Below, piece after piece: positions 10,975-20,733 of a DNA stretch of 64,000 nt. This stretch comes from Metabacillus sediminilitoris (GTDB lineage: Bacteria > Bacillota > Bacilli > Bacillales > Bacillaceae), in contig NZ_CP046266.1 in assembly GCF_009720625.1 (NCBI RefSeq), positions 3,605,501-3,669,500 of the forward strand. Direction: 5' to 3'. The translations under genes and the position numbers were made by a program. The notes beneath the pieces were generated by a model that had not been told where the DNA came from, searched no databases, and was given only the letters and a program-made list of their open reading frames with translations. Within the stretch, counting starts at the first letter, position 1. Every line of letters begins with the position of its first letter.

Positions 10975-11742
10975 TTAATGAATCACATTCTCAAGTATTT
11001 TTCTCAATTTAAATAATGCCTTAGAATGAATTTGGGAAATTCTCGAAGTGGATAAATTCATAATTTGTCCTATTTCTGTTAACGTTAATTCTTCTTTGTA
11101 AAAAAAGCTTATCACAAGCTGTTCTTTTTCACTTAACTGAAGTATTACATCGGATAATTGTGCAATCAATTCATCCTTAACGATTTTTTCTTCAGGTGTT
11201 TGTTGATTGTCATCTTTAATGCTAAAACCTATGCTTTCTCCATCTTCATGATCAACAAGTTGTTCATCAATTGAAAGAACATTAGCAAAAAAGCCTTCGT
11301 TTATTACGTTAACAACTTCCCCTTCTGAAATACCTAATTCATTAGCTATTTCTTTTGAAGAAATATTTCTTAAATGCTTTTGCTCCAGCTTCTCTATTGT
11401 TGCTTCAATTCGTTTTGCTTTCTCTCTTGAACTTCGGGGCAACCAGTCCTCTTTGCGAAGACCATCAATTATTGCACCTCTAACTCGAAAAGATGCATAC
11501 GTATCGAATTTTAAATCTCTGGATGGATCAAATTTTTCTAATGCATCATATAAACCATATAACCCCAAACTCATCAAATCGTCTTTATTAACACTCTTAG
11601 GAAGGCCAACGGAAATCCTTTGGACATGATAAGATACTAGTGGCATATACTTTTTAATTAAAACATCACCTGCTTGAGAGTCACGTGCATCTTTCCATTT
11701 TTGCCAAATCACTTGCTCATCAGTTAATGTAAATTGTGTCAT
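10975..11742 (-). CDS. sigD: Flagellar/motility sigma factor sigma-D (FliA family)
   Basis: Directs RNA polymerase to late flagellar, chemotaxis and autolysin promoters, and is held by the anti-sigma factor FlgM until the hook is complete. The 255-residue protein shows region 2 (DDLMSLGLYGLYDALEKFDP with FDTYASFRVRGAIIDGLR), region 3 (HLRNISSKEIANELGISEGEV) and the region 4 helix-turn-helix (LTLTEIGQIMNLSTSRISQI). It is near the end of the fla/che operon, so its dose depends on full-length transcription from the flgB end. Confidence 0.96.
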   Translation of the reverse strand: MTQFTLTDEQVIWQKWKDARDSQAGDVLIKKYMPLVSYHVQRISVGLPKSVNKDDLMSLGLYGLYDALEKFDPSRDLKFDTYASFRVRGAIIDGLRKEDWLPRSSREKAKRIEATIEKLEQKHLRNISSKEIANELGISEGEVVNVINEGFFANVLSIDEQLVDHEDGESIGFSIKDDNQQTPEEKIVKDELIAQLSDVILQLSEKEQLVISFFYKEELTLTEIGQIMNLSTSRISQIHSKALFKLRKILENVIH

Positions 11743-11786
11743 TTATTATCCGCCCCACCAAGAATAGTTTCTTACAGCTAACAGAC

Positions 11787-12284
11787 TTAAATCACTTTTG
11801 TCCCTTTGTTTACTGTTCTTATCGTTAATTCACATGATACGGGATCAAATTCAATCGTTCTTCCGCTGTTTCCTCCAACATCTTCACTTATTAACGGGAT
11901 GTTGTACTCGTGTAATTGCTTCTTAATTGCTTCAATATTTCTTGGACCAATTCTCATCATATCGTTCGTATTTTGAAATTGGAACATTTGTGCCCCGCCA
12001 GCCATTTTTGCCAGTAATGCCCTGCTTCTTGCACCAGCCATCGTTAATCTATGAATAAGTAAAGGTATAGCTGTATCAGCATATTTCGCCTGGTTAAAAG
12101 ACCCTTTATTAGCTAGAGAAGAGTCCGGTAGCATGATATGAGCTAACCCAGCTATTTCATTATGTTTGTCAAATATAATTAATCCTACACATGAGCCTAA
12201 CCCTGATGTACGGATATGATTTGGCGATTTAACAATATTTAGATCTGCAATACCAACTTTAATTACATTTGTTTCAATATTCAT
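11787..12284 (-). CDS. cheD: Chemoreceptor glutamine deamidase CheD
   Basis: Deamidates receptor glutamines and forms an adaptation complex with CheC. The 165-residue protein has the catalytic Cys in GLGSCVGLIIFD and the conserved His in AGLAHIMLPDS, then KMAGGAQMF and the GRTIEFDPVSCELTI region. Its start overlaps the cheC stop by 11 bases, which suggests translational coupling and fits their known physical interaction. Confidence 0.95.
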   Translation of the reverse strand: MNIETNVIKVGIADLNIVKSPNHIRTSGLGSCVGLIIFDKHNEIAGLAHIMLPDSSLANKGSFNQAKYADTAIPLLIHRLTMAGARSRALLAKMAGGAQMFQFQNTNDMMRIGPRNIEAIKKQLHEYNIPLISEDVGGNSGRTIEFDPVSCELTIRTVNKGTKVI

Positions 12285-12915
12285 CTGACATACCTAATGC
12301 TGTAAATAGCTTTTTAAACGAATCCAGATCAGGTAATAGAAAAAAGTGACCTTTTACAGATTCATTTTCTAATTGATCCTCTTCTCTAATCGCTGTATCG
12401 ATAATAATTGCATAGTCACTAACATGTGATAATTCTACTAATCCATGGCTTATTACCGCTCCAAACATATCAATGGATAAAGCAGGGACAGAAGGAAAAA
12501 GGTTTAATTTAGTAAAATCAGATAAAGATGTTAGATAAGATCCTGTTAAAATATTTCCAAGTTCTTGAAATGCTGATAAACCAAGTTCATCATTCGATGA
12601 ATGTCTAAATGAAAAAAGGTCATCGTCTATTAATTGCTTTATGAATCGTTCAGCTTGATCAATCCCTAAAATGAAAAAGAGTGACCCAGGAATGTCCCCA
12701 TCAATTCTAAAAAAAACACTCGCAATAACAACCTCTGGTCCACCAACCCATTCCATTAATTCATTAAACGAAACAACTTTTACATCTGGAACGGTCATTT
12801 CAATTTTTTTATTTAAGAGCTTTGAAAGGGCTGTTGCTGAATGACTAGCTCCAATATTCCCAACCTCTTTCAAAACATCTAAGTGTTCTGTTGTAAAACG
12901 ATTAATATAATCCAT
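12274..12915 (-). CDS. cheC: CheY-P phosphatase CheC
   Basis: Dephosphorylates CheY-P and is stimulated by CheD, allowing receptor adaptation. The 213-residue protein has the two quasi-symmetric CheC/CheX/FliY active-site motifs with E and N: DVLKEVGNIGASHSATAL at the N-terminus and SAFQELGNILTGSYL near residue 110. Both are intact. The ATG at 12915 is preferred, with AGGTAGTGGCT upstream. It sits between cheW and cheD. Confidence 0.95.
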   Translation of the reverse strand: MDYINRFTTEHLDVLKEVGNIGASHSATALSKLLNKKIEMTVPDVKVVSFNELMEWVGGPEVVIASVFFRIDGDIPGSLFFILGIDQAERFIKQLIDDDLFSFRHSSNDELGLSAFQELGNILTGSYLTSLSDFTKLNLFPSVPALSIDMFGAVISHGLVELSHVSDYAIIIDTAIREEDQLENESVKGHFFLLPDLDSFKKLFTALGMSDEY

Positions 12916-12924
12916 AGCCACTAC

Positions 12925-13386
12925 CTACACAGTCAATAAACGGTCTTTTTCAACCTTTAAAACTTCCTCTAGATCAATCATAACGATTAATCTTTTATCC
13001 AGCTTAGCAACCCCTTTAATAAAGTCAACTTGGACTGCTCCAACTACTTCTGGTGCTGGTTCAATAATATTTAACGGAATATCTATGACATCATTTGCTG
13101 CGTCAACGATAAAACCTACATCCATCTCATCTTTTGAAACAATGATAATTCTTAAACTGTCTAAATTAACTTGTTCTTCCAATCCGAATCTACTGCGTAA
13201 ATCAACAATTGGTGTAACTACACCTCTTAAATTGATTACTCCTTTTATATATGGTGCTGTTCTCGGAACTCTTGTAATGTATTGAACCTTCTCAATTGAA
13301 CGTACTTGATGTACAGGAATTCCATACTCCTCATCTTGTAATTGAAAGACTATGAATTTTACATCTTCAGATAAATATTCACCCAT
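12925..13386 (-). CDS. cheW: Chemotaxis coupling protein CheW
   Basis: Scaffold linking chemoreceptors to the CheA P5 domain in the polar array. The 153-residue product is a single CheW domain: FQLQDEEYGIPVHQVRSIEKV, RVPRTAPYIKGVINLRGVVTPIVDLR, and the C-terminal VDFIKGVAKLDKRLIVMIDLE. The ATG at 13386 follows AAAGGGG. An upstream in-frame ATG has a poorer site. Confidence 0.95.
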   Translation of the reverse strand: MGEYLSEDVKFIVFQLQDEEYGIPVHQVRSIEKVQYITRVPRTAPYIKGVINLRGVVTPIVDLRSRFGLEEQVNLDSLRIIIVSKDEMDVGFIVDAANDVIDIPLNIIEPAPEVVGAVQVDFIKGVAKLDKRLIVMIDLEEVLKVEKDRLLTV

Positions 13387-13438
13387 TGTATAGACCCCTT
13401 TCATTGAAATCAGGAAAAAAATTGTTCGTCAATAGATC

Positions 13439-15496
13439 TTATTTTATTAGTGCATTACAATCAATTATTAGAGCAACTTGTCCATCTCCCAAAATTGTTG
13501 CGCCTGAGATAGCAAATACTGAGCTTAAATAATTGCCTAAAGATTTTAAAACAATTTCCTGTTGACCGATAAACGAATCAACGACTAGCGCTGCCATTTT
13601 TTCGCCTTTTCGTACAATAATTAATGACACATAATCTTCATTTCCTGTTTCGACAGGCACTTCAAAGATCTCTGTTAAATAGACTAAAGGAACAATTTTC
13701 CCGCGGAAATCAATAACCTGTTGGTTATGGGCTTGTAATATCGCGTCTTTTTTAATAACAGCTGTTTCAATAATAGAAGATAACGGAATAGCATATTTCT
13801 CATTCTGTAATTCAACAAGCATCACTGAAATGATCGATAAAGTAAGTGGAAGCTGTATTGAAAATTTAGAGCCTTTTGATTCTACTGAATCTATTGAAAC
13901 GGAACCACCTAGTGATTCAATCGTACTTTTTACTACATCTAATCCAACCCCTCGCCCAGATATATCAGAGATTTGGTCTGCCGTTGAAAAACCTGATGAG
14001 AAAATAAGCTCATATACTTGTTTATCAGTTAAAGTTGCTGCCTGTTGCTCAGTCACAACACCTCTGTCAAGCGCCTTTTTAAGAACACGTTCACGATTTA
14101 TACCAGCACCATCGTCTTCAATCTCAATAAATACATGATTTCCACTGTGATAAGCACTTAATACAACATGTCCTTCTTCTGATTTCCCATTTTTCAAACG
14201 TACATCAGGCATCTCAATACCGTGGTCAATCGCATTCCGCAAAAGGTGAACAAGCGGGTCGCCAATTTCATCAATGACTGTTCGATCTAATTCAGTCTCA
14301 GCACCGATTATTTCTAGGTTAATCTTTTTATTTAAGTCCTTAGCTAGTTGTCGGATCATTCGAGGGAAACGATTAAATACCGTTTCAACTGGAACCATTC
14401 TCATATTTAAAATAATATTTTGGAGATCCCCTGATATCCTAGACATTCTTTCAACCGTTTCATTAAGTTCATTATTATTTAAATCCTTAGAAATTTGCTC
14501 TAATCTTCCCCGGTCAATAACCAGCTCTTCAAATAAATTCATTAGTATATCTAATCTTTCGATATTAACACGAATTGTTTTGGAGCTTGTTGCTGCAACT
14601 TGCTTTTCCGCAGCTTTCACGCTGTTCTCTTGCACATGTTGATGTGTTTCTTTTTCTACTTCATCATTTTGATTTGTTTCTACTAGAACTGTAGCTTGTG
14701 AGTTTGCTTGATTGTTCATCATTGCTAAGTGATCAAGTTGCTGTACAACTACCTCTTTTATTTCAGATACTTTCATCACTTTGTTATGAATATCATCACT
14801 CGAATCATTCGTTATAATCGCTACACTAAACTGTGAATCGAATTTTTCCTCTTCTAAGAGATCTACGGAAGGAACAGCTTTAATGACTTCTCCTAGTTGT
14901 TCTAGAATTTCGAACACCATAAATACTCTTGCCGCTTTTAATAAACAATCCTCTCGCAAAGATATTGTCACTTCATAAGCCGAGAATCCTTGTTCTCTTG
15001 ACTGCTGGATAATTGTATATTCGAAATCATCATATTCTTGAATTGCATGATTGTTATGGTTTTGATTTAAAGAATTCCCTTGATTCTCACTTTTTGATGA
15101 GTCATGATTAAGATCTTCACCATCTTCAATTTTCTTTAACATTTCTACAACTGCGGATACATCTTTTTTACCATCCCCGCCTTGTGCAATCGAGAAAACC
15201 ATCTCTTCTAGGTTATCTACCGAAACAAATACTGCATCAAAAAGATCTGATGTAACGGCTAATTTTTCATTTCTAATTGCATCAAGTACATTTTCCATTT
15301 GGTGTGTTAAATTTGCTATATCTTCGTACCCCATCGTTGCACTCATACCTTTTAATGTATGTGCAGATCGAAAAATTTCATTTACAATCGATAAATCTTT
15401 TGGATTTTTCTCTAACTCTAGTAATTTTTCATTACAAGATTGTAAATGCTCTTTGCTTTCCTCAATAAAAACTTCTAAATATTGATTCATATCCAT
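13439..15496 (-). CDS. cheA: Chemotaxis histidine kinase CheA
   Basis: Receptor-controlled kinase that phosphorylates CheY and CheB. The 685-residue protein has all five domains. P1 carries the phospho-acceptor His46 in FRSAHTLKG. The P2 response-regulator docking region is at about 150-270. The P3 dimerisation helices are at about 305-370. The P4 ATPase has the N box LLRNAIDHGIEMPDVR, DDGAGINRERV and GRGVGLDVV. The C-terminal P5 is CheW-like. The start MDMNQYLEVFIEES matches the B. subtilis N-terminus. Confidence 0.96.
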   Translation of the reverse strand: MDMNQYLEVFIEESKEHLQSCNEKLLELEKNPKDLSIVNEIFRSAHTLKGMSATMGYEDIANLTHQMENVLDAIRNEKLAVTSDLFDAVFVSVDNLEEMVFSIAQGGDGKKDVSAVVEMLKKIEDGEDLNHDSSKSENQGNSLNQNHNNHAIQEYDDFEYTIIQQSREQGFSAYEVTISLREDCLLKAARVFMVFEILEQLGEVIKAVPSVDLLEEEKFDSQFSVAIITNDSSDDIHNKVMKVSEIKEVVVQQLDHLAMMNNQANSQATVLVETNQNDEVEKETHQHVQENSVKAAEKQVAATSSKTIRVNIERLDILMNLFEELVIDRGRLEQISKDLNNNELNETVERMSRISGDLQNIILNMRMVPVETVFNRFPRMIRQLAKDLNKKINLEIIGAETELDRTVIDEIGDPLVHLLRNAIDHGIEMPDVRLKNGKSEEGHVVLSAYHSGNHVFIEIEDDGAGINRERVLKKALDRGVVTEQQAATLTDKQVYELIFSSGFSTADQISDISGRGVGLDVVKSTIESLGGSVSIDSVESKGSKFSIQLPLTLSIISVMLVELQNEKYAIPLSSIIETAVIKKDAILQAHNQQVIDFRGKIVPLVYLTEIFEVPVETGNEDYVSLIIVRKGEKMAALVVDSFIGQQEIVLKSLGNYLSSVFAISGATILGDGQVALIIDCNALIK

Positions 15497-15511
15497 ATAT
15501 GGTGGCACTCC

Positions 15512-16606
15512 TTAGTTTCGAATAAAATCCATGATAGAAGCAGCGATATCTTCCACATTTTCAACTTTATCAATTAATTGAGTATTCAGAGCTGCTTTTG
15601 GCATTCCGTAAACAACTGAAGTTTGCTCAGATTCTGAAATTGCTTTAACAACACCAGTAGATTTAAGCTTTTTCAACCCTTCAGTTCCATCAGATCCCAT
15701 TCCTGTCATAATTACTGCAATTTTCCGATAGTCATAGATTTCACTAATAGATTCAAACATCACATCAACAGAAGGACGATGTCCATTCCTTATTTCTGAT
15801 TTTTCTAATTTTATTATTAATGAGCTACCTGTTTTATTGACTAATAAATGCGAGCCGCCTGGGGCAATATATGCAATTCCATTTTGCACGACTTCATTAT
15901 TTTCCGCTTCCTTGACCGTGATCATGGATAGTGTGTTTAATCGATTTGCAAGTGACTGAGTAAATCCAGGAGGCATATGTTGAACAATAAAAATTGGTGC
16001 CTGAAAATCAATAGGTAATTTTGTCAACACATGTTGTAAAGCTCTTGGACCCCCAGTAGATGTGCCTATACAAACAATCTGTTTAGTCAATCTGGCTTTG
16101 CCGATAGCTGTAGGTACTTGGTCCTTATATGAGTCTATTTTACTATATCGAATCCCCTTAAGGGTACTTTTTTTATTAAGAACATCACTTGATATATGAC
16201 GAATGTTAGCAGTGTTTGCAAGGATAACTTTTTCTATTATTTCATTCTTTACTTTGTGAAGATCTAATGAGATTGCCCCTGAAGGTTTTGTAATAAAATC
16301 TACTGCACCTAATTGCAATGACTTAATCGTATTTTCAGCACCTTCTTTCGTCGTACTAGAAAGCATGATGACAGGAATTGGGGATTTCATCATAATTTCT
16401 TTTAGTGCTACAAGACCGTTCATTATAGGCATTTCAACATCCATTGTTACAACATCCGGATGTAATAACGCTACTTTTTTAATGGCATCTTCACCATTTC
16501 TTGCAGTTCCAATTACTTCAATCTTTTTTTCTTCACTTAGAAAATCAGTTATTAATTTTCTCATGAAGGCTGAATCATCAACGACAAGTACGCGGATCTT
16601 CTTCAT
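15512..16606 (-). CDS. cheB: Chemotaxis receptor methylesterase CheB
   Basis: Removes methyl groups from chemoreceptors during adaptation. The 364-residue protein has an N-terminal receiver domain with phospho-acceptor Asp56 (TMDVEMP). After a linker comes a C-terminal esterase domain with the nucleophile motif CIGTSTGGPRALQ, the His in IVQHMPPGFTQSLA, and the Asp in IMTGMGSDG. It starts 4 bases after the flhG stop. Confidence 0.96.
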   Translation of the reverse strand: MKKIRVLVVDDSAFMRKLITDFLSEEKKIEVIGTARNGEDAIKKVALLHPDVVTMDVEMPIMNGLVALKEIMMKSPIPVIMLSSTTKEGAENTIKSLQLGAVDFITKPSGAISLDLHKVKNEIIEKVILANTANIRHISSDVLNKKSTLKGIRYSKIDSYKDQVPTAIGKARLTKQIVCIGTSTGGPRALQHVLTKLPIDFQAPIFIVQHMPPGFTQSLANRLNTLSMITVKEAENNEVVQNGIAYIAPGGSHLLVNKTGSSLIIKLEKSEIRNGHRPSVDVMFESISEIYDYRKIAVIMTGMGSDGTEGLKKLKSTGVVKAISESEQTSVVYGMPKAALNTQLIDKVENVEDIAASIMDFIRN

Positions 16607-16610
16607 CCAT

Positions 16611-17474
16611 CTACCTTCCCTTCATGAATAAATTCTTTAATTTAGAAATAAAAGAAGTTGATTCTAAGCAAGCTTGATCAAGTGACTTTCTTTGTAGATA
16701 GTCTTGTGAGATCGTAAACATTGCTTTACTTGCTAGACAATTCGGACGGTAAATAAGAAACGGTGTTTGATCAATGACAGCTTTCATAATCGTAGAATCA
16801 TCAGGAATACTACCAAGAAGAGTTACTTCCCTTTTTAAAAAATGGACAATTGTTTGATATAATCTATTAAACGTTGAATCCCCAGATTTCTTATTAAACG
16901 ATCGATTTACAACAATTGAAAAAGACATCGTTTTATGACGGACGCATATGCTTTTAATTGCTGCATAGGCATCTGTCAATGATGTAGGCTCTGGTGTAGT
17001 AATAACAATTATTTCATCTACTGATAATAAAAATTGTAAGCTATCCTCTGAAATACCTGCACCCATATCAAAAATGACAATATCATATGTTTGGAATAAA
17101 GATTCAAGTTCTTCTATAAAACGTTGAAACATCTTTTCGTTAAGTTTAAAAATGGATCCTAACCCAGTTCCGCCAGATATAAAATCAAGACCATATGGAC
17201 CTTTTGAAATAATATCTGTTAAAGGAAGCTGATTTTCAAAAAAATCGACAATTGAATACTTTGAACTCTCACCAATTAATATATCGATATTCCCCATACC
17301 GATATCTAAATCAAATAATAAAACTCGTTTTTTGGCATTTTGTAATGCTAATGAAAAATTCAAGGAAAAATTAGATTTTCCAACTCCACCTTTACCACTA
17401 ATAACTGCAATTGAGCTAGCTTGGGTTCTAAATCTATTTAATCGTTCTCTTAGACGTTCTGCTTGATCGTTCAT
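16611..17474 (-). CDS. flhG: Flagellar number/placement ATPase FlhG (YlxH, MinD-like)
   Basis: A ParA/MinD-type ATPase that, with FlhF, sets flagellar number and pattern and activates the FlhF GTPase. The 287-residue protein has the deviant Walker A motif ISGKGGVGKSNFSLN, FDLDIGMGNIDILIG, IFDMGAGISEDS of the Walker B region and a C-terminal basic and hydrophobic tail. The N-terminal RERLNRFR stretch precedes the ATPase domain and could serve as the short FlhF-activating helix. Confidence 0.94.
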   Translation of the reverse strand: MNDQAERLRERLNRFRTQASSIAVISGKGGVGKSNFSLNFSLALQNAKKRVLLFDLDIGMGNIDILIGESSKYSIVDFFENQLPLTDIISKGPYGLDFISGGTGLGSIFKLNEKMFQRFIEELESLFQTYDIVIFDMGAGISEDSLQFLLSVDEIIVITTPEPTSLTDAYAAIKSICVRHKTMSFSIVVNRSFNKKSGDSTFNRLYQTIVHFLKREVTLLGSIPDDSTIMKAVIDQTPFLIYRPNCLASKAMFTISQDYLQRKSLDQACLESTSFISKLKNLFMKGR

Positions 17475-17484
17475 TATAATCTCA

Positions 17485-18636
17485 CTACCTCAATATCTGT
17501 TCGACTATGTGTTCTGTAGTCGCCTCTTCAATATCATCAGGGACATTTTGGCCGTGTGTTGTATAAGCAATCCCCTTTTTCGTTTTTATCATGACATCAA
17601 TCAATGAACCTCTTGATGTTGTTTCATCTAGTTTAGTAAAGATAAGCTTCTTAATGGGGATAACTGAGAATTGTTCATAAACCGCAAGCATATCAGATGG
17701 TTTTGCTGTTGCGGCTAATACCAAATAAGATTCGAGTTCATCATTAAAATCGATGATTAACTTTAAATCTTTCACATACTGTGAATCAAGAAAATTTCTT
17801 CCAGCGGTATCAATAAAAAGATAATCGTACCTTTCAAATTTCTTTTTTGCTTCCTTAAAATCATCAATGTTATAACAAACTTCTATTGGCACATTTAAGA
17901 TTTTTGCATATGTTTTTAACTGATCTATAGCAGCAATTCTGTAAGTATCTGTCGTAATAAAAGCTACTTTTTTCTTTTTTTCCAGCACACATTTTGCAGC
18001 AAGCTTTGCTAGAGTAGTTGTTTTACCAACCCCTGTTGGACCAACGACATTAATATATTTTTTCTCGTATGAGATCCCGCCGAAATCAAGATCATTTAAT
18101 AACTGAACAAAAAGTTCTAACTCTTTATTTTTTAATTGTGTAGAGGTTATATTGCCACCTGCTTGAAACCAATATTCTAATAGGTCTGTCATAATCTGGC
18201 CACGAATAGCAGGATTAATCTCTTGCCTAATCATTACTTGCAAGATCACTTTTAGCGGTTCAGGATATAAGTCAGATTTTTCATTTGCTGAAATCGATTG
18301 GAGAATGCCTTTTAACTCTTTTATTTCTTCTAATAAATGCTGATGATCTTCTATAGCTTTTACAGGTTTTATTCGTTCATTTTGAGTTATTTCTTCCTTT
18401 GATAAAATAGGATTATTAGTTTTTAAATTTGATTCCTTTTCTTTCCTTTTTTTGGGGAGAGGAATCTCTGGATCAAGTGCAGCAATTACTTCAATTTTTT
18501 TCTGCGAGAATAAACCTAAAAATCCTCCTGTATGAACTACCTTTGAATTTAAGATAACTGCATCATTTCCCATTTCTGACCTTATTTTTTTCATAGCCTC
18601 TTGCATTGATGGTGCAACATATTTTTTTACTTTCAT
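17485..18636 (-). CDS. flhF: Flagellar SRP-like GTPase FlhF
   Basis: Third SRP-type GTPase (with Ffh and FtsY, both also in this window), which positions nascent flagella. The 383-residue protein has an N-terminal basic B domain, a short helical N domain and the NG GTPase core: G1 [37 protein letters not shown] and TKLDETTSRGS. It overlaps the flhA stop by 4 bases, implying coupled translation. Confidence 0.95.
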   Translation of the reverse strand: MKVKKYVAPSMQEAMKKIRSEMGNDAVILNSKVVHTGGFLGLFSQKKIEVIAALDPEIPLPKKRKEKESNLKTNNPILSKEEITQNERIKPVKAIEDHQHLLEEIKELKGILQSISANEKSDLYPEPLKVILQVMIRQEINPAIRGQIMTDLLEYWFQAGGNITSTQLKNKELELFVQLLNDLDFGGISYEKKYINVVGPTGVGKTTTLAKLAAKCVLEKKKKVAFITTDTYRIAAIDQLKTYAKILNVPIEVCYNIDDFKEAKKKFERYDYLFIDTAGRNFLDSQYVKDLKLIIDFNDELESYLVLAATAKPSDMLAVYEQFSVIPIKKLIFTKLDETTSRGSLIDVMIKTKKGIAYTTHGQNVPDDIEEATTEHIVEQILR

Positions 18637-20669
18637 TCCACATTCACCACCCCAACACTTTGTACTTCAACATTTGCTTCTAACTCATTATAGGATAATA
18701 TTGGAACCTGCGGAAAATATCGATCTGTTAGCTGTCTAACGTACATTCTGACAGCTGGTGAACATAGTAAAATAGGTATTTGTTGTTGTAGCGAGAGCAT
18801 TTCTATTTCCTTTGCAATCGCTTCGATTATCGCTTGAGACACATCAGGACTTAACGATAAATAATTACCATGTTCGGTTTGTTGTACTCCATCAGCAATT
18901 AATTTCTCAATTTTTCCTGATAAGGTCACAACCTTTAACATTTGATCTTGATCTGAATATTGAGCAGTTATTTGTTTAGCCAATGCTTGTCTTACATACT
19001 CACCTAGTAATTCTGAATCAGATGTCATCTTTCCAAAATCGGCTAACGTTTCAAATATAATAGGTAAGTTACGAATCGAAACTTTTTCTTTAAGAAGTTT
19101 CGCAAGTACTTTTTGTATTTCACCAATGCTAAGTGGTGAAGGTGTAACTTCTTCTACTAAAATAGGGTATGATTCCTTTAAATGATCGATTAATTGTTTC
19201 GTTTCTTGTCTTCCTAGTAGCTCATGTGCATGTTGTTTTATGACCTCAGTAATATGTGTTGAAACAACAGATGGCGGATCTACAACAGTATATCCATACA
19301 TATCAGCGGTATCTTTCATTTCTTCTGTGATCCATTTAGCAGGAAGTCCAAATGAAGGTTCGATTGTATCAATACCTTCAATCGAATCATCTTCTATTCC
19401 AGGGGCCATTGCTAAATAATGGTCAAGGAGGATTTCACCTTTAGCTACTTCATTACCTTTTATTTTTAATCTGTATTCATTAGGTTGTAACTGAATATTA
19501 TCTCTTATTCTTACAACGGGTATAACTAGGCCTAATTCAATAGCTAACTGCCTTCTAATCATCACAACTCGATCAAGAAGATCTCCACCTTGATTTGTAT
19601 CTGCAAGTGGGATTAATCCATATCCAAATTCAAATTCAATAGGGTCGATATTAATGAGATTCATGACACTTTCAGGACTTTTCATTTCATCCATCTCAAT
19701 TTCTTGTTCAACCTCTTCTTCATCAGGAATTGATTGTTCTTTTGATTGTGATATCCGATAGCCTGCGAAAGCAAATAAGCCAGCTATCGGTAAGGTAAGA
19801 AACAAGCCGATAGGTGTGAAAATTCCTAGTAAGAAAATGGTTCCTGCTGCCACATAGAGCATTTTCGGATAGGCAAATAATTGTTTTGAAATATCAGTTC
19901 CTAAGTTTCCTTCTGAAGCCGCCCTTGTTACAACGATTCCCGTTGCTGTAGAGATTAACAGTGCGGGTATTTGGCTGACAATTCCATCTCCAACTGTTAA
20001 CATCGTATAATGAGAAGCTGCTTCACCGATAGACATCCCATTCTGCATCATACCAATTATGATACCGAAGAGCATGTTGATCAGAACCATGATAATACCT
20101 GCTATCGCATCCCCTTTTACAAATTTACTAGCACCATCCATTGCCCCATAAAAATCTGCTTCACGTCCTACTTTTTCACGACGCTCTCTTGCTTGTTGCT
20201 CAGAAATCATTCCTGCATTCAAATCTGCATCAATACTCATTTGTTTACCAGGCATAGCATCAAGAGTAAAACGTGCAGCGACTTCAGATACACGCTCAGA
20301 ACCCTTTGTTATGACAATAAATTGAATGATGATTAAGATTATAAAGACAACTAATCCAACAAGGATATTTCCACCCGTTACAAAGGTTCCGAAAGTTTCT
20401 ACTACTTTACCAGCGTCCCCTTCGGCTAAAATTGCACGAGTTGTTGAAACATTTAATCCTAAACGAAACAAAGTTAATAACAAGATTAATGATGGAAAAA
20501 TAGAAAATTGCAATGGTTCGTTCATATTCATTGACGTAAGGATGACTAATAATGCAAGAGAAATATTAATGATAATTAAAAAGCTTAACAACCAGCCTGG
20601 AAATGGAATGATAAGCATTGCAACGATTAAAATGACACTAAGTAATACTGATAAATCTCTTGCAGACAT
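18633..20669 (-). CDS. flhA: Flagellar type III export gate protein FlhA
   Basis: Forms the nonameric export gate whose cytoplasmic ring docks chaperone-substrate complexes. The 678-residue protein has about eight N-terminal membrane helices, the FHIPEP-type loop (residues about 140-200, containing RFTLDAMPGKQMSIDADLNAG), and a large cytoplasmic domain from about residue 330. The start at 20669 (MSARDLSVLLSV) follows AAGGAGAG. An upstream in-frame start has no such site. Confidence 0.96.
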   Translation of the reverse strand: MSARDLSVLLSVILIVAMLIIPFPGWLLSFLIIINISLALLVILTSMNMNEPLQFSIFPSLILLLTLFRLGLNVSTTRAILAEGDAGKVVETFGTFVTGGNILVGLVVFIILIIIQFIVITKGSERVSEVAARFTLDAMPGKQMSIDADLNAGMISEQQARERREKVGREADFYGAMDGASKFVKGDAIAGIIMVLINMLFGIIIGMMQNGMSIGEAASHYTMLTVGDGIVSQIPALLISTATGIVVTRAASEGNLGTDISKQLFAYPKMLYVAAGTIFLLGIFTPIGLFLTLPIAGLFAFAGYRISQSKEQSIPDEEEVEQEIEMDEMKSPESVMNLINIDPIEFEFGYGLIPLADTNQGGDLLDRVVMIRRQLAIELGLVIPVVRIRDNIQLQPNEYRLKIKGNEVAKGEILLDHYLAMAPGIEDDSIEGIDTIEPSFGLPAKWITEEMKDTADMYGYTVVDPPSVVSTHITEVIKQHAHELLGRQETKQLIDHLKESYPILVEEVTPSPLSIGEIQKVLAKLLKEKVSIRNLPIIFETLADFGKMTSDSELLGEYVRQALAKQITAQYSDQDQMLKVVTLSGKIEKLIADGVQQTEHGNYLSLSPDVSQAIIEAIAKEIEMLSLQQQIPILLCSPAVRMYVRQLTDRYFPQVPILSYNELEANVEVQSVGVVNVE

Positions 20670-20733
20670 GTTTGTTTCTCTCCTTAAAACCAATCATTTC
20701 TAACTTTTGTACCTGATATTGTGAATGGAAGTA